NCBI RefSeq assembly: GCF_030052815.1
Contig: NC_079493.1
Coordinates: 59,873,191 to 59,937,190, forward strand
Direction: 5' to 3'
Length of the DNA: 64,000 bases
Source of the DNA: Hevea brasiliensis
Lineage: Eukaryota; Streptophyta; Magnoliopsida; Malpighiales; Euphorbiaceae
The number at the start of each line of letters is the position of its first letter. Position 1 is the first letter of the stretch. The notes under the pieces are model-generated. The model did not search any database and had not been told where the DNA came from. It saw only the letters and a list, made by a program, of their open reading frames with translations. Below are positions 1-12,149 of this stretch, one piece after another. The translations under genes were made by a program, and so were the position numbers.

Positions 1-1488
1 GCATAATAAGTAAAAAATTTTTTGAATGAAGGATCAGCTAAGTGTCATTCAGGTAAAGAATCAGATTGGATAATAACATTAGGGATCGGAAAATAATCAA
101 TGCAAAAATAATAAGATGATAACCGACAAAATAAAGTCTTTATTTTCAAAAGTTCGGATTACAACATTTGGGCGATCTCTAGGGATCGGATTACACTAAC
201 ATTGGATCACATCATTTCTGTGATCTCTAAGAGATCGGACTGCATTGAAAATAAAATACATCATTTGGGCGATCTCTAGGGATCGGACTACAATAAAGGT
301 CTAACTACATCATTTGGGCAATCTCTAGAGATCTGATTACATTTTAGGATTACATCATTTGGGCGATCTCTAGAGACTGGTGGAACATCCTATCTAAAAG
401 GCCTATGTCAAAGCCTAGTCTTGTGGTGAATCAAAAGATGTGTTTGACCAGAGACCTACTGTTGGCATCGATAGATGTGCAAATCGGATGGGGTGATTAT
501 GACTCCCATGAAGATGAGAGACATCGTCACCGATGTTACCACTCTAAACCGACCATTGTCGGAACACCCAATGTGGAGGAAAGACGCCGGAACACCCAAT
601 GCGATGAGAAGCCGAATGAACTCGTTGAGCGACTCGAGATCGGTACAACCAAAGTCCGCAATACGATCGGCCAAATCCAGTCCTCTCACCATCGCGCTAA
701 GGTCATTCGATCACCGGATCATAAATTTTCAGTGGTGAGTAAAGAAGTCCATCGGAAAAGATCAAAGCCACGCTTATAGCTGAACTTCCACCGAGCGGCT
801 AGAATAGGGAAAGTAAGAAAGGAAGAGAGGAAAATCGATGAAAGAAATGTCTCTCACGACAGGAGTATATATAGGGGAAAATGAGCATTTATTGTCGAAG
901 CGTAAAACGGCTTAACGCTTCGAATCGAGGGACAATTAATACTTTGACCAGACCGACCAAGAAGGGAAAAGATCTAATAGTAGATCTAAGGTGGGAGACC
1001 AGCATGAAAGGTCGGAAAGAACATGTGAAAGAAATCGAAAGAGGAGGGATCGGTAGGCAAAAGGAATAAGACAAATTCCAATAACCATCGCCGAATCGAG
1101 CCGAGGTAGTTAAGGTGTTGCAGACGAGATCTCCACCGCACGCCTAAGAATCGCCCGCAATGCTGACAGGTGCCAGGGTATGTCATGACAGTCCTGTACA
1201 TCCCAATCTCCACCGTTGATCCCACTTGTAAGGACAAACCCGGAACCCTTAGATCAAGAGAGAAGACGACAATACCAACGTCTTTCACTCTTAGCCCTCG
1301 GATCATTCCGGACAAGGAAATTTGGGACCGTCAGATGGAAAGAAGAAAAGGACAAATATTATGAAGAGTGATCTCAACCATTCATTTTGATTCTCTTTAA
1401 TTCCTGAACCTCCGATCATGTCCTTCGAGATCTCGTCCCTCCATCTCCTCAAATAAATCCCGACCCTTCACGAAGAGCACCCGATTCC

Positions 1489-1496
1489 TATAAATA
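1489..1496 (+). promoter_or_regulatory. Probable TATA box of the LTR promoter
   Basis: The string CCTATAAATACC occurs in the 5' LTR. The 3' LTR has TATATATA at 19031-19038 in the same place. It is followed by a transcribed-looking leader and lies about 1.85 kb before the LTR end, so the R-U5 part would be long. Transcription start is inferred, not shown. Confidence 0.5.
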
Positions 1497-2524
1497 CCGG
1501 CATAAAACTGCTCAAGGGACGGACAAAAAAATATAGACAAGAGGTCGCTATTATCGTGGAGGAACTCTGAAACTTCATTCACTTTGTTACTCATTGCTTT
1601 GTAGTGATCAAAAGACTTTTGAAACTAGTTTTCGTGGAGTGTTTTCTTGGAAAAGATTTTGAATACTGGAACTCTACATTTCCAGTTTGTTCATTATCCG
1701 TCATACTCTCGCCATCTCTCGCTTTTCCTCCTGCTCAAGCTCAACTTCCTTCCACCTGGTTCTTACCCTGCTACCTTTTAGCTAAAGCATCTCTCGGTTT
1801 CACGCAGACATCAACTCTCAGTCGGTTAATCCGCCATCTTCATCACTATTTACCACCTCATAGTTATTTCAATACATTTGGCTCCTCACAGACATCAACT
1901 CTCAGCCGATCAATCCGCCATCTTCATCACTATTTACCACCTCACATTATTTCAATATATTTGGCTCCTCACTGTAAGAGTTCATATTATCGCTTTATTA
2001 AGTATTTGCGTTTACTTTTCGCACTTTCTTTGTTCTCTTTACGCACGCGGTTTTCTTTAAGTTTATTCTAAGCAAAAATCTCAAAGAACGTTACTCTCGA
2101 ATTATCTCTTTAGTGATCGGTCCATCATTTCACAATTTTCGTCATTTCGAATACGAGCTTTTAGCTCCTAGTAGCGTGTAAGTGGTCGTGCAAAATATAG
2201 GTATTCTGCAACTTAAGGGCCTCTTTTAAAAGAGAAAGCTTGAATAACACGTCAGAAAATAGCCAAACTATTAGGCCGACATGAACGGAATTCGCAAGAT
2301 ACCATGAAGAGGAATAAAACCAAAATAAACTAGACAGTAATGCATCGGACATTAATAGGTATGCGTGAAATGACTACATGGAAGGTCGAAATCAAGTTTA
2401 GTATTACCCATTTAGTCATAGGGTATCAAGAAACCTTATCTCCAGATTTTTGAATGCCGAAACCTTAGTTTTAGGTTCTTGTGACATGTAGCTGAAATTG
2501 AAATTCGAGATCGACAAAAGCCCC

Positions 2525-2945
2525 TTCCAGCTCTCGCTAATCCGAAAGAGATCGGAGGAGAGTTCTTATCCGGTCTCGGCTTAAAATTTTAATAAATACT
2601 TAAAAGAGGTCGGAGGAGAGTTCTTATCCGACCTCAATTCAAAATTTTTAATAAATATTTAAAAGAGATCGGAGGAGAGTTCTTATCCGGTCTCAGCTTA
2701 AAATTTTAATAAATGCTTAATAGAGATTGGAGGAGAGTTCTTATCCGGTCTCAGCTTAAAATTTTAATAAATACTTAAAAGAGGTCGGAGGAGAGTTCTT
2801 ATCCGATCCCAAATTAAAATCTCTAATAAATATTTAATAGGATCTAAGAGAGTCCTTATCCGATCCCCAATCAAAATTTTAATGAATATCTAAAAGAGGA
2901 TCGGAGGAGAGTTCTTATCCGATCTTCTAAATTAAATTTTAAATA
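2525..2945 (+). repeat. Tandem repeats of about 60 bp in the 5' LTR
   Basis: About seven imperfect units share GGAGGAGAGTTCTTATCCG followed by an AT-rich arm containing AAAATTTTAATAAAT. Each unit has a short palindromic core because GATCGG or GACC on the left pairs with CCGATC or GGTC on the right. The copy in the 3' LTR is at about 20103-20500. Confidence 0.85.
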
Positions 2946-3341
2946 AAACATTCCTTTTCAAGTAAAATTAACATGCAAAAGTAATTCACTAAGGTTGTCT
3001 CATTTACTTATGTATCTGGGTGATCCTAATCAGTGAAAAATCAAACATTCCTTTTACCAAAAGGACTAACATTCCCATCCGAGCCCCTCTAACTAATTTA
3101 TAAAGGACGCAAAATTAAATCTACCTACCCTTATTAAGGGACGAAGTGGGGTGCCTAACACCTTCCCCACCCATTTACGGACCCCGAACCTAGAATCTCT
3201 GTCTTGAAGTGGTTTCATTCTTTATTTATCTTCTCAAATGGTTTTCTTTAGTTCCCCTCAAAACTAAGGTGGCGACTCCTCACTCTTTCCCACTTCGGTG
3301 AGTGATCGTCCGGGCGACCGCAAAATCCCATTGCGACAGCT

Positions 3342-3360
3342 TGGCGACTCCACTGGGGAC
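3342..3360 (+). other. Primer-binding site
   Basis: TGGCGACTCCACTGGGGAC begins three bases after the LTR end. This is the position and style of the tRNA primer-binding site found in Tat/Ogre elements. The tRNA species was not verified. Confidence 0.8.
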
Positions 3361-4202
3361 GCTATTGACCCAACCCCAGTCTAGAGGTCCAAAAGTAGGC
3401 TTAATTTTTGTCCGATCAAATTATATTTAGGGGGGCTCACTCGGCGATGTCTTGTATGCTAATTATTATTGCTACTAACTATTTTGTTTTGCCTGTTCTA
3501 TCTCCTACAGTGCTCTTCATTTCAAAGAAAAAGAAAAAAAGAAAAAAATGGAAAAATAAAATCCCCCTGAATTGGGAAGAGGTAAAAGTGTCCCTTCACA
3601 CACTAAACACTTACACAATGTCCTCACACACTATGGTCCTAACCCGGGCTTTCTTACCCTTTTAGGAAAGTAGGAGGGGGTCATGTAGCGGTACCCGTGG
3701 GTTTTACCCCGTTAGTATCCGTGAAGGCTTCTGCTCAAATTGAAACTTGTTCTATTTACCGTGATACCCGTGGAATTTTCCCGACAATATCATGGGGGTA
3801 GAATGGGGCTCTACTGTTTACAGTAGGGGCAATTTGGGAACCTGTGGCTATTAGAAAATTAGATCCTGAGCTAAACCGTCACGATAGCTGAAAGCCGTAG
3901 TAAACTGCCTCATAAGATAGAACTATCCAGATAGGTAGCGCTACCCTGTTAGAGTCTCCTACTATAGGACAAAAGGGGCATACTTACTCTACCCTATTCT
4001 CGCTTTAATTTCCTTTTGTTCATTTCTTTCGTGGTAATCTTGAATCCTACTAAAACGCCTACACATTTTCCTACTTTGATAAATGTGTACGTGTCACCTC
4101 ACACAAAGATGATTCAAAATTACCCTAATTTGTCTTACTAACAAATTTTCCGCAGCGTTACCAAACCAAGAGTCTCAGATAAGGATAGGCATCATTTTTA
4201 TC
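3361..4202 (+). other. Untranslated leader of the giant element
   Basis: This stretch lies between the primer-binding site and ORF1 and has no supported coding potential. It holds a short A-rich run near 3525-3550 and is otherwise unremarkable. It is probably the leader and packaging region of the retrotransposon RNA. Confidence 0.6.
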
Positions 4203-6060
4203 ATGGCATCCTCGAGTCGACGGCAGGAGAGGCTCAAGATGCTAAACTTTGGTCCAAATCACTCATTGGTCGCACTCGCAAAATGATGTTTCCGAGGCAT
4301 ACATTAGCTCAATACCTTCACCGGATCTCGACAAAATAGAGGTCAAAATGAACAACCTCGAGGGTCCGTCTAATAGATGGAGGTTGCTTCCCGACTGTGT
4401 CAAGGTACGCTTGAAGAGAAGTACGGAAGGATTGCAACCTTAATGCAAGTCAAGGTCCAAATCCTCGCATTAAAAGCCATGTTGACGGTTTGGAATCCTG
4501 GCACGGAGTGTTCTCTTTCAATGACATTGATACGGCCCCACTATGGAGGAATATCGTGCATTGCCGGGGATCCCATACTCATTGCGTAACCGGATCTACT
4601 TACACCTCGAGCATAGGCGCACTGGAAATGGTTGGCACATATGTTGGGTTCTCCCCGTAAGAAGTAAAGTCCAGAGAAACAACAAAGGAACACGCATGGA
4701 TGGCATTGGACGACCTTGAGAAGCGGTTAGATCGTCACCTCCAAGAGAAACAAAGGGGATCAAGCTCCGTAGCACTCGCCTTGGGAATCTATGGTCCGAT
4801 CTTGTTCCCGGGCCATTGGGGATCATCACTAGCAAGGCAAAGGAGGTATTTTGGACAAGAGAAAGGCAGGATCATCCGACACCGGCAATTCTTGCCAAAC
4901 CTTGTTAACCCTAACTTACCGCAGCATAACAGGAAAGGGTCCATTAAGTGTTGCTCTCGCTATTATACCTCGACTATCACCACATCTGTCCTGTGGAGAC
5001 AAAAGGATTGACTTGGTACCTTGACCAGCCTCCCATTGAGAAGATGATCCGGTTAGTGATCAGCTCTAAGAATGAAAAACAAGCATGGAACGGATTTTGA
5101 GTTTCAATAGCCATGATTATCGTTGGAGGAAGTCAGGACGCCAAGCCAACCCGCCTTGATTGGTACAGAGGTATTCCGCTTGTCCCCGATTGGAATAACC
5201 GGCATACAAGTTACACTCCAAAGACCGTAATGAGGCGCTTTGGCTCAACACACCATGATCAACATTAAAGAATACCACCAAGGTCACTTCTACCATGAGC
5301 TCAAGGAAGAAGAAGGGTTGAAAAGGGCTCGCAAGTCCTGGGAAAACATCACTCTAATGGAGAGATCACCCAAAGGCCCAAGTGCCTCGGGCGATTACCT
5401 TAAATGGAGAGCTGATAGGGACCAAGAACGCTCTACCATAGAATTCAAGGACGACAACCCTCGCCAAAACGCCCTATTAGAGGAAGCTGATAATCGCCTG
5501 GTTGACTCGCTACAAAAGGCAAATACCGAGAACTCACAGCTGCAAGAACGAATGAAACAATTGTACAGCAGAAACTTAAGAGAAGGGTAAGAAAGCTCAA
5601 GGAAGAGGCAAGGGCCGAAAGGATAGGGTTCGAAGAGCAAGAGGTACAGTGGGAAAAAGAAAGAAACTCTCTCCAGGCTGAGGTCAAAGAGATGAAAGGG
5701 CAGAATAGTAAGCTTCAGGAAAGGATGAAGTACCAAGAGGTACTCGTTGAAGAGTATAAACAGGAAAACAAGAAGAAGAAGCTTGAATTAAAAGAACAGG
5801 CACTCCTCATCAACGACATCTTGAAAGAGTGTGCTAAAGAAAGGAAAGAGAAAGAGAAACAACCAGCCCTCTATCAAGGACTCAAAGAAAAAGTGGACCA
5901 GTTGGAGAAAATGATAGCACAGGGAAAAAAGGAACTATTACCTGAATCAGAGTATGCTCTGAAAGTGTTCGATCCTGCCAAACAAGAGGAAAGGTTATAT
6001 GAGTATCTCATAAAATGTCATCTCATTATAAAGAACCTCCCAGAACCTAGGCCGATGTAA
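4203..6060 (+). pseudogene. Tat/Ogre ORF1 protein (extra ORF upstream of gag), frameshifted
   Basis: An ATG at 4203 opens MASSSRRQERLK and the region closes with TAA at 6058-6060. Pieces in different frames include LPDCVKVRL, KYGRIATLM and LTVWNPGTECS, a pattern seen in the extra ORF1 of Ogre/Tat elements (plant-mobile-domain-like, DUF7745 type). The second half, about 5240-6050, is a long Glu/Lys/Gln-rich coiled coil. At least three frame breaks are needed, for example near 4270, 4400 and 4510, so no full protein can be made from this copy as written. The role of ORF1 is not established. Family assignment rests on recall of motif style, not a database search. Confidence 0.7.
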
Positions 6061-6390
6061 AGAATATGCTGTACAAATTATTCAGTTAATGAAATGATTT
6101 TTGGACCATTGTCTAAGCAGATTTGTGAATGAATAATATGACTCCCGTAGGAACTCCCTCGCTAGGGTTATGTGAAAAATTGAAATGCGCTATATGGACA
6201 GGTATCATAAATGCGCATTCAATCCCGTCATTCACTGGCCGACTATCGAACGATGCCATGATAAAGCCGAGGCGATTATCCTTTGCAGATTCCAACCCGC
6301 TCTCAAATGCCATCAGATCCTTCGTCTGCATCAGGACTTTTAGTTTCTTTGCAAAACTCAAATTCATTTAAATTTTTTTATCCTCACAGG

Positions 6391-8639
6391 AAATCAATAT
6401 TGATTCAAACAAGGCAAGTCTGACCAAGCACACGATCCAACCCAAGCGAGTGTACTTAACAAGATCTCGAACGAGGAAGATAATGGAAAATCAGGAGCAA
6501 GTACAGAACCTACAGGGACAGGTCTCCGAGTTGAAGGATCAGCTTTCTGAAATTATGAGACTAATGAAGGAAATGTCTCAGAGCAAACTTGCTTGTAACC
6601 TAGCCCACCATTACCTCCTCCGCCTCCTACAACAAATGATCCTCGAAGCTTCAACCTCTTTACCTTTCGCCTCCCATTCCGACCCGACAATCACTCACAA
6701 TCCGGTGACCATAAATAATGACCCACCTTTTTCCTATTACCCATTGCCTCAAATGCCGAGCCTCACCATTCAATCCCGATCCTCCAGCTTTACTCCACCC
6801 CTCGGCTCGGTTGGAGGAGTGTATCATGCGGTGGAAGGAGAACATAGGGCGAGAGAAAACGAGAAACTATCTGCCCTAGAAGAAAGATTGAGAGCAATAG
6901 AAGGGTTGAACATGTATGGCTCAGTCGATGTGTCGTCACTGAGATTGGTGCCAGATGTGGTGGTACCACCCAAATTCAAGGTTCCTGATTTCGACAAATA
7001 CAATGAAACTGACTTCGCATCCACCTGGCAACCTACATTGCCAAAATGTCTGCCTTAACAGAAGACGATAGACTCCTCATTCACTTCTTTCACGAGAGCC
7101 TCTCCGGAGCAGCTCTGAGATGGTGTATACAATTGGACAGGAGCAAGCTGCACTCCTGGAAAGATTTAGCCGATACCTTTCTTAAGCAGTACAAATTCAA
7201 TTGTGATGCAGCACCCACAAGGAGGGACCTCCAGAACCTGGTACAGAAAGACCGGGAAGGTTTTAAGCAGTACGCCCAACGATGGAGGGAGAAGGCTGCA
7301 GAAGTATATCCTCCGGTGACTGACAATGAACTCTGCTCCCTATTCATTGAAACATTGAAGGCTCCCTACTTCAACCTGATGATCGGAAATACCTCCAGCA
7401 GCTTCTCAGATATCATCCAAGCCGGTGAGAGAATTGAAGCTAATCTGAGAATAGGAAGGCTACAGGAGTTGACTGAGAACCCTGTGAAAAAGACTGCCAA
7501 TTTTGGCAAGAAGAAGGAGAGTGATGTACATTCCATCACTCGACAGAATAGTTTTCCCAATTCCCCCAAAATAACTACCACCATATCCTCCTCTCATGGC
7601 CCAACTATCGCAAACATCCCACCCCCTTTCCCTAATTATTCACAACCACGCCCACAATACGCCCCACCTGCAAATTTCCAACCAAGACCACCTCCTCCTC
7701 CAGCTCAACCACGACCACCACAAAATAACCCAAGACCTCCAAGGAATCTCGATCCACCCCTTCCCTCTCAGTGAAATATACCGATACCTTGTCGGTATAA
7801 ACCAAATCGTACCAGTCCCTTTAGACCCAATCCAGCCGCCATATCCCAGGTGGTATGATGCCACTGCCCGTTGTGAGTATCATGGAGGAGCACAAGGGCA
7901 TTCAACTGACAACTGCGGGGCACTCAGAGGGAGAGTGCACGCTTTAATCCGAAACGGGTGGTTGAAGATCGAGGGAAATGGTTCCCTCCCCAATGTTACC
8001 TCAAACCCACTGCCTAACCACAATGCGGGCAGTGGTGTAAATATGATAGAGTCTAAAGGAGAGGGATCAACACCAGAAGTGGATGAGCTGGTTCCATACT
8101 TTAAGGAGATTTTTACTATAGCAACGAGGGAAGGCTACCTTTGCCCTCAGGTAGCGGGATTCAAAGAGAGTACGAGGTGTCCTTACCATGGAGGGGCAGC
8201 TGACCATGAGCTGCGAGATTGTGAGGGGTTCAGGCAAGAAGTCCAGAACTTATTGTCTCTCAGGGTTCTGAGATGCCAGACAAGGCTGAAAACGGAAAAA
8301 GGAGTGAACACCACCGGATACAGCCAGAACGCCTCCACCTCCAAACCCAGAATCACCTTCTCACCCCCGGTAGCCTCTCCGCCGGTAACAGTTATCCAAA
8401 CTCCACCTCAGCTCCCCATCACCAATACTCACGCTGTCCCTTGGAATTATAACTTCCAAGTTTTCACTCAGGGAGCATCAAGCAGTACATCCGCTCCTAG
8501 TCTTGCCTCACCTCCGGCACCACCAAAACCATGTTTCGCTCCTCACGAGCACTTCAGAATGACTTATGCTGGACTCGCTAGCAACACTACTCCCAAGCCG
8601 CTTCTAGACCCGTTATTGCAACAAAATCCTCTCCACTGA
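6391..8639 (+). pseudogene. gag: gag of the Tat/Ogre-like element, frameshifted
   Basis: The reading frame runs into YLTRSRTRKIMENQEQ, the characteristic gag start of Tat/Ogre elements, followed by a short coiled coil. The capsid-type retrotransposon gag domain (about 6970-7440) includes LSGAALRWCIQLDRSKLHSW and KDLADTFLKQYK. A frame shift near 7030 breaks it between DKYNETDF and KMSALTEDD. A proline-rich linker follows (7590-7760), then another frame change. Downstream are two zinc-knuckle-like motifs of the form CX2HX5HX4C, near 7873 and 8180. The frame ends with TGA at 8637-8639. Gag would form the particle that packages the element RNA. Confidence 0.85.
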
Positions 8640-8859
8640 AGCGAGAAGTCGAGTTTATAACTCGAAGTGGGAGGTGTTTCGTGTACATAGAATGAGAGAA
8701 GAGAAAAGGGAAAGTAAAAATGGGAGAGTCATCCGAAACACTAAGAGGAGGTTGAGAAAGCAGGGAAGCAGAGCCTATTGAGCACAAGGAAGATGAAGAA
8801 TCGCTGCTCCAAATAATGAAACAGAGCGAGTATGACGTGGTGGAGCAATTGAGAAAAAC

Positions 8860-9510
8860 CCCGCACCGAATTTCATCAAGTTATCACCGATCCCGAGCTC
8901 TAAGTCCACCGACAAGCCCTACAAAGAATCTGGATCAGGCCTTTGTGAACCCCGACATTACTCCGGGCGGTTTGAGAAAATAGTAGGACAAATCCGGGCA
9001 TCCACTCGTAGCCTTTTACGAAGAGGAGGTAGACCTGCGGGCTTAGGGCACAATAAAGCACTACATGTAACTGTGAAGTGTAAGGGTTGTATAGTGGCCA
9101 AGGTTCTCATCGATAACGGATCGGCCCTCAATGTATTGCCTAGTGCGACCTTAGCCAGGCTACCGGTTGACCAATCGCATATACGTCAAAGTGCAATGGT
9201 GGTAAGAGCCTTTGACGGTACCAGGAGAGAGGTGCTGGGAGACATTGACTTGCCAATCCAAGTCGGGGCATGTACTTTCAACGTCACGTTTCAAGTGATG
9301 TATATTTAGCCGGCTTACACTTTGTTATTAGTTAGGCCTTGGATCCACTCTACGAACGATTTTCCTTCAACCTCACACCGTAAGATCAAATACATTAAGG
9401 ACGGCAAAATCATCACGAAGGGGCGAAGAGGCCATACCGGTCACCAAGCCGCAATCACTTCCTTATGTGGAAGCCGAGGAATCATTGGAGAGTTCTTTCC
9501 GTGCCCTTGA
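8860..9510 (+). pseudogene. Retroviral-type aspartic protease of the Tat/Ogre-like element
   Basis: KVLIDNGSALNVLPSATLARL at about 9100-9160 carries the Asp-x-Gly active-site motif of clan AA proteases. It is followed by VVRAFDGTRREVLGDIDLPI and, after an in-frame stop at 9307, by LLVRPWIHS, the usual C-terminal protease block (normally LLGRPWIH). The protease would cut the Gag-Pol polyprotein. The premature stop and the Gly-to-Val change mark this copy as broken. Confidence 0.8.
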
Positions 9511-9936
9511 ATTGCAAGATACTGGGAAGGAAGGGGCTATGGCTATAGTGGCCAAAGTAATGTCAAGAAACGGGTATCAAGAGGGGAAAGGCTTGGGCAC
9601 TGCCTTGCAAGGAATCGTCGAGCCTATACCGCTATTCGTAAGATAGGCCGTTGTGGTTTGGGGTATGAGGAGGATGCCCTCGTGGATGGGCGATTCGATG
9701 AGGAGGATGCTTCGGATCGGAGGTTCGACCAGAGACGGAAAAATGAAAATAGTCCAGAATTACGGAGATCTTCGCCAAACCGGTCATCCAACATCCGCAA
9801 GTACGTAAGAATCGCCGGATGATCCATCCATAGATGTCATCCAACCGATTCCTTGTATGAGGCCCTAGTTTCACCCATGGTCGAGGAGCAGAGCTTGACA
9901 ACCGACAACGGAGGATATCCTGTACTCAATTTCGAG
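9511..9936 (+). pseudogene. G-patch segment between protease and RT
   Basis: In one frame the translation reads KVMSRNGYQEGKGLGTALQG and then, after a shift, DRCGLGYEED. The glycine spacing matches the G-patch module placed after protease in Ogre/Tat elements. G-patch domains bind nucleic acid. The segment ends near PVLNFE, just before the probable intron. Frames are broken near 9640. Confidence 0.6.
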
Positions 9937-10110
9937 TAAAGTACCTGCAGTTATCTACACTTGATCATTTTGTCCATGGTGACAAGTGTAATATCAGAAA
10001 TGGACCTTTTCTTATGGCATTAATATTAATGAATTGATAGCGCATTTTAAATCCAATACTCTCTTTCCTTTTAATTCCATCCTTATAACATGTTCTATTC
10101 TTTATTCATT
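9937..10110 (+). other. Probable element intron between protease/G-patch and RT
   Basis: The segment is AT-rich with stops in all frames and ends in a pyrimidine-rich tract and TTCATTCAG. Coding similarity stops at LNFE on the left and resumes with a linker to RT on the right. Ogre elements are known to carry an intron at this place. The left boundary (GAGTAAAGT) is approximate, because a lost base may have altered the donor. Confidence 0.45.
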
Positions 10111-11640
10111 CAGACCATTCATCAATTAACACCTAATAATCCAATAGACTCAAATTCCTCCGTTAATTTTGAAATCCCCATAACCGCCATTACTTCAAGT
10201 AATTCGAGGAAGACCTTACGTAAGAAAGCGGTGAAAAGATGAACCCTCCTCGTGCCTTGTGAAGATGAAACGCGCACAATAAACTTAGGCTCGGAAGAAG
10301 TAAAAAGGGAACTTAAGATAGTGGAGAGTGAGGAATTGGGAGATATGATCGGTCCGCAAGGAATTTCTCGACGTATTTTCATGGAGCTATGATGATATGG
10401 TCGGTTTGGACCCCAGATAGTGACGCACAAGATTCCCTTAATTCCGTGAACGATCCGGTGAAGCGAATCGAGGAGAATGAATCGACACACGCTTCAAGGT
10501 TCGGGATGAAGTCAAGAAACAAGATGACGCCGGATTCTTGGAAGTAGTCAAATATCCCCAATGGGTGGCTAATGTCGTCCCAGAATGAAGAAAGACGGAG
10601 AGTCGTGGTGTGTGTTGACTACAGGACCTTAATAAAGCAAGTTTGAAAGATGATTTCCCTCTCCCTCACATTGATGTGTTAGTTGACAATCTTTGCGGGA
10701 TTGGGTAGGTGTTCGTGTATTGATGGGGCATCGTGGTACAATCGATTCCGATGGACAAGGAAGACAAGGATAAACGCTTTCATCACCCAATGGGGGTATT
10801 TTGCTATCGGGTCATGCCCTTAGGGTTGAAGAATGCCGGCTACTTACCAGCGCAATGGTCACATTATTCCACGATATGATGCATAAAGAAGTGGAGGTAT
10901 ATGTGGATGATATGATCATTAAATCCAGGGAGAAGAGAGCCACGTTCAGTGATGAGGAGGGTGCTCGAAAGGCTCAGAAATACAAGTTGAAGTGAACCTG
11001 CTAAATGCATCTTCTGAGCTAGATCGGGAAAACTGTTGGGATTCATAGTAGCGAGAAAGGGATAGAAGTGGATCCGACAAAGTTCGAGCTATTCAAGAAA
11101 TGCCGTCCCCAAAACAGAAAGGAGGTGCGCAGTTTTCTAGGAAAGTTGAACTACATCTCAAGATTTATTTCTAATCTCACTGCCAAAGCTGAGCCTATTT
11201 TCAGACTACTCCGGAAGAACAATCCTACCCAATGGGATTCGGATTGTCAAAAGGCTTTCGAGACAATCAAACAGTATTTGTCAAACCCACCAGTATTGGT
11301 CCACTTTGTGGCGGCGTGCCTCGATCTGTACATGGCAGTCCAACAGAGCTCTATGGGATGTGTTTTAGGACAGCATGATGATACCGGCGAAAAGAGAGGG
11401 CCATTTACTACCTGAGCAAGAAGTTCAATGATTGTGAGTCAAGGTACTCTTTCTTAGAAAAGACTTGCTGCGCGTTAGCCTGGATAGCAAATCGCCTCAA
11501 GCACTACATGTTGAATCACAAGACATGGCTTATCTCCCGGATTGATCCTATCGAATCGTATTCGAAAGCCCATTCGTGCGGGAAGGATAGCCAAGTGGCG
11601 GTTATACTCTCGGTATGATATAGTCTACATGACCGGAAGC
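10111..11640 (+). pseudogene. Reverse transcriptase and RNase H of the Tat/Ogre-like element
   Basis: Fragments in order are TINLGSEEVKREL (about 10275), DDAGFLEVVKYPQWVANVVP (about 10525), VVCVDYR (about 10605), DDFPLPHIDVLVDN (about 10650), FCYRVMPLGLKNA (about 10800) and YVDDMIIKSR (about 10899), the last being the intact catalytic YVDD box. The connection and RNase H domain follow (KEVRSFLGKLNYISRFI, about 11120; ESRYSFLEKTCCALAW, about 11435). At least five frame breaks occur, several at places where a G or a CGG appears shortened. The enzyme would copy element RNA into DNA. Confidence 0.85.
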
Positions 11641-11799
11641 GGTGAAAGGTAGCGTAATTGCGACCTCCTAGCGGAAAACCCAATCCCGGATTATGAAGCT
11701 CGATTTTGAGTTCCACGACGAACATATTAATGAAGTAGACTACGAAGAAGAGGGTCGATCGATGTGTGGGAAATGTATTTTGTGGAGCAATCAATTTAT

Positions 11800-12140
11800 C
11801 CGGAATGGAAATGGAGCTGCACTAGTATCCCGCATGAAAGCACTTCCCAATAGCCGCTAAGTTGGGATTTGACTGTACCAACAATGTCGCAGAATATGAA
11901 GCTTGTGTAATGGGTCCACATGCCGCTATGGAGATGAAAATCGAAAGTTGGAGGTGTATGGAGACTCGGCTCGATAATTTATCAGTCAAGGAGAATGGCA
12001 AACCAAGGATCCCAAGCTAATCCCCTACCGTAAATACTTCTGGAGATGATCGGGAATTCAAGAAATCTCTTTCACTCATCCGAGTAGAGACAAGAATCAA
12101 TTTCTTGACGCCTTAGCTACTCTAGCATTATGGCTCAAAT
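11800..12140 (+). pseudogene. Second (Tat-type, archaeal-like) RNase H
   Basis: Fragments GFDCTNNVAEYEACVMG (about 11868), LEVYGDSA (about 11950) and FLDALATLAL (about 12100) keep the Glu and two Asp positions expected for an RNase H active site. A second RNase H domain after the normal one is the hallmark of Tat-lineage gypsy elements. The frame is broken between fragments. Confidence 0.75.
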
Positions 12141-12149
12141 CGAAGAAGG

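Larger units (their letters stand above)
1..3338 (+). repeat. 5' LTR, right-hand portion
   Basis: This segment matches 17529-20896 over its whole length and ends in the same terminal CA (TTGCGACA) directly before the primer-binding site. About the first 400 bp and the last 790 bp match with only a few substitutions (four seen in the last 790 bp). Roughly 400-2550 differs by many small indels. It holds short repeats of the form CATTTGGGCGATCTCTAG (150-380), a TATA box near 1489, and a block of about 60-bp tandem repeats (2525-2945). No gene of the host is seen here. Confidence 0.92.

Noticed and set aside
405..779. ORFs of 60-155 codons in the 5' LTR
   Set aside because: Their frames are not kept in the 3' LTR copy and they match no family; treated as chance ORFs.
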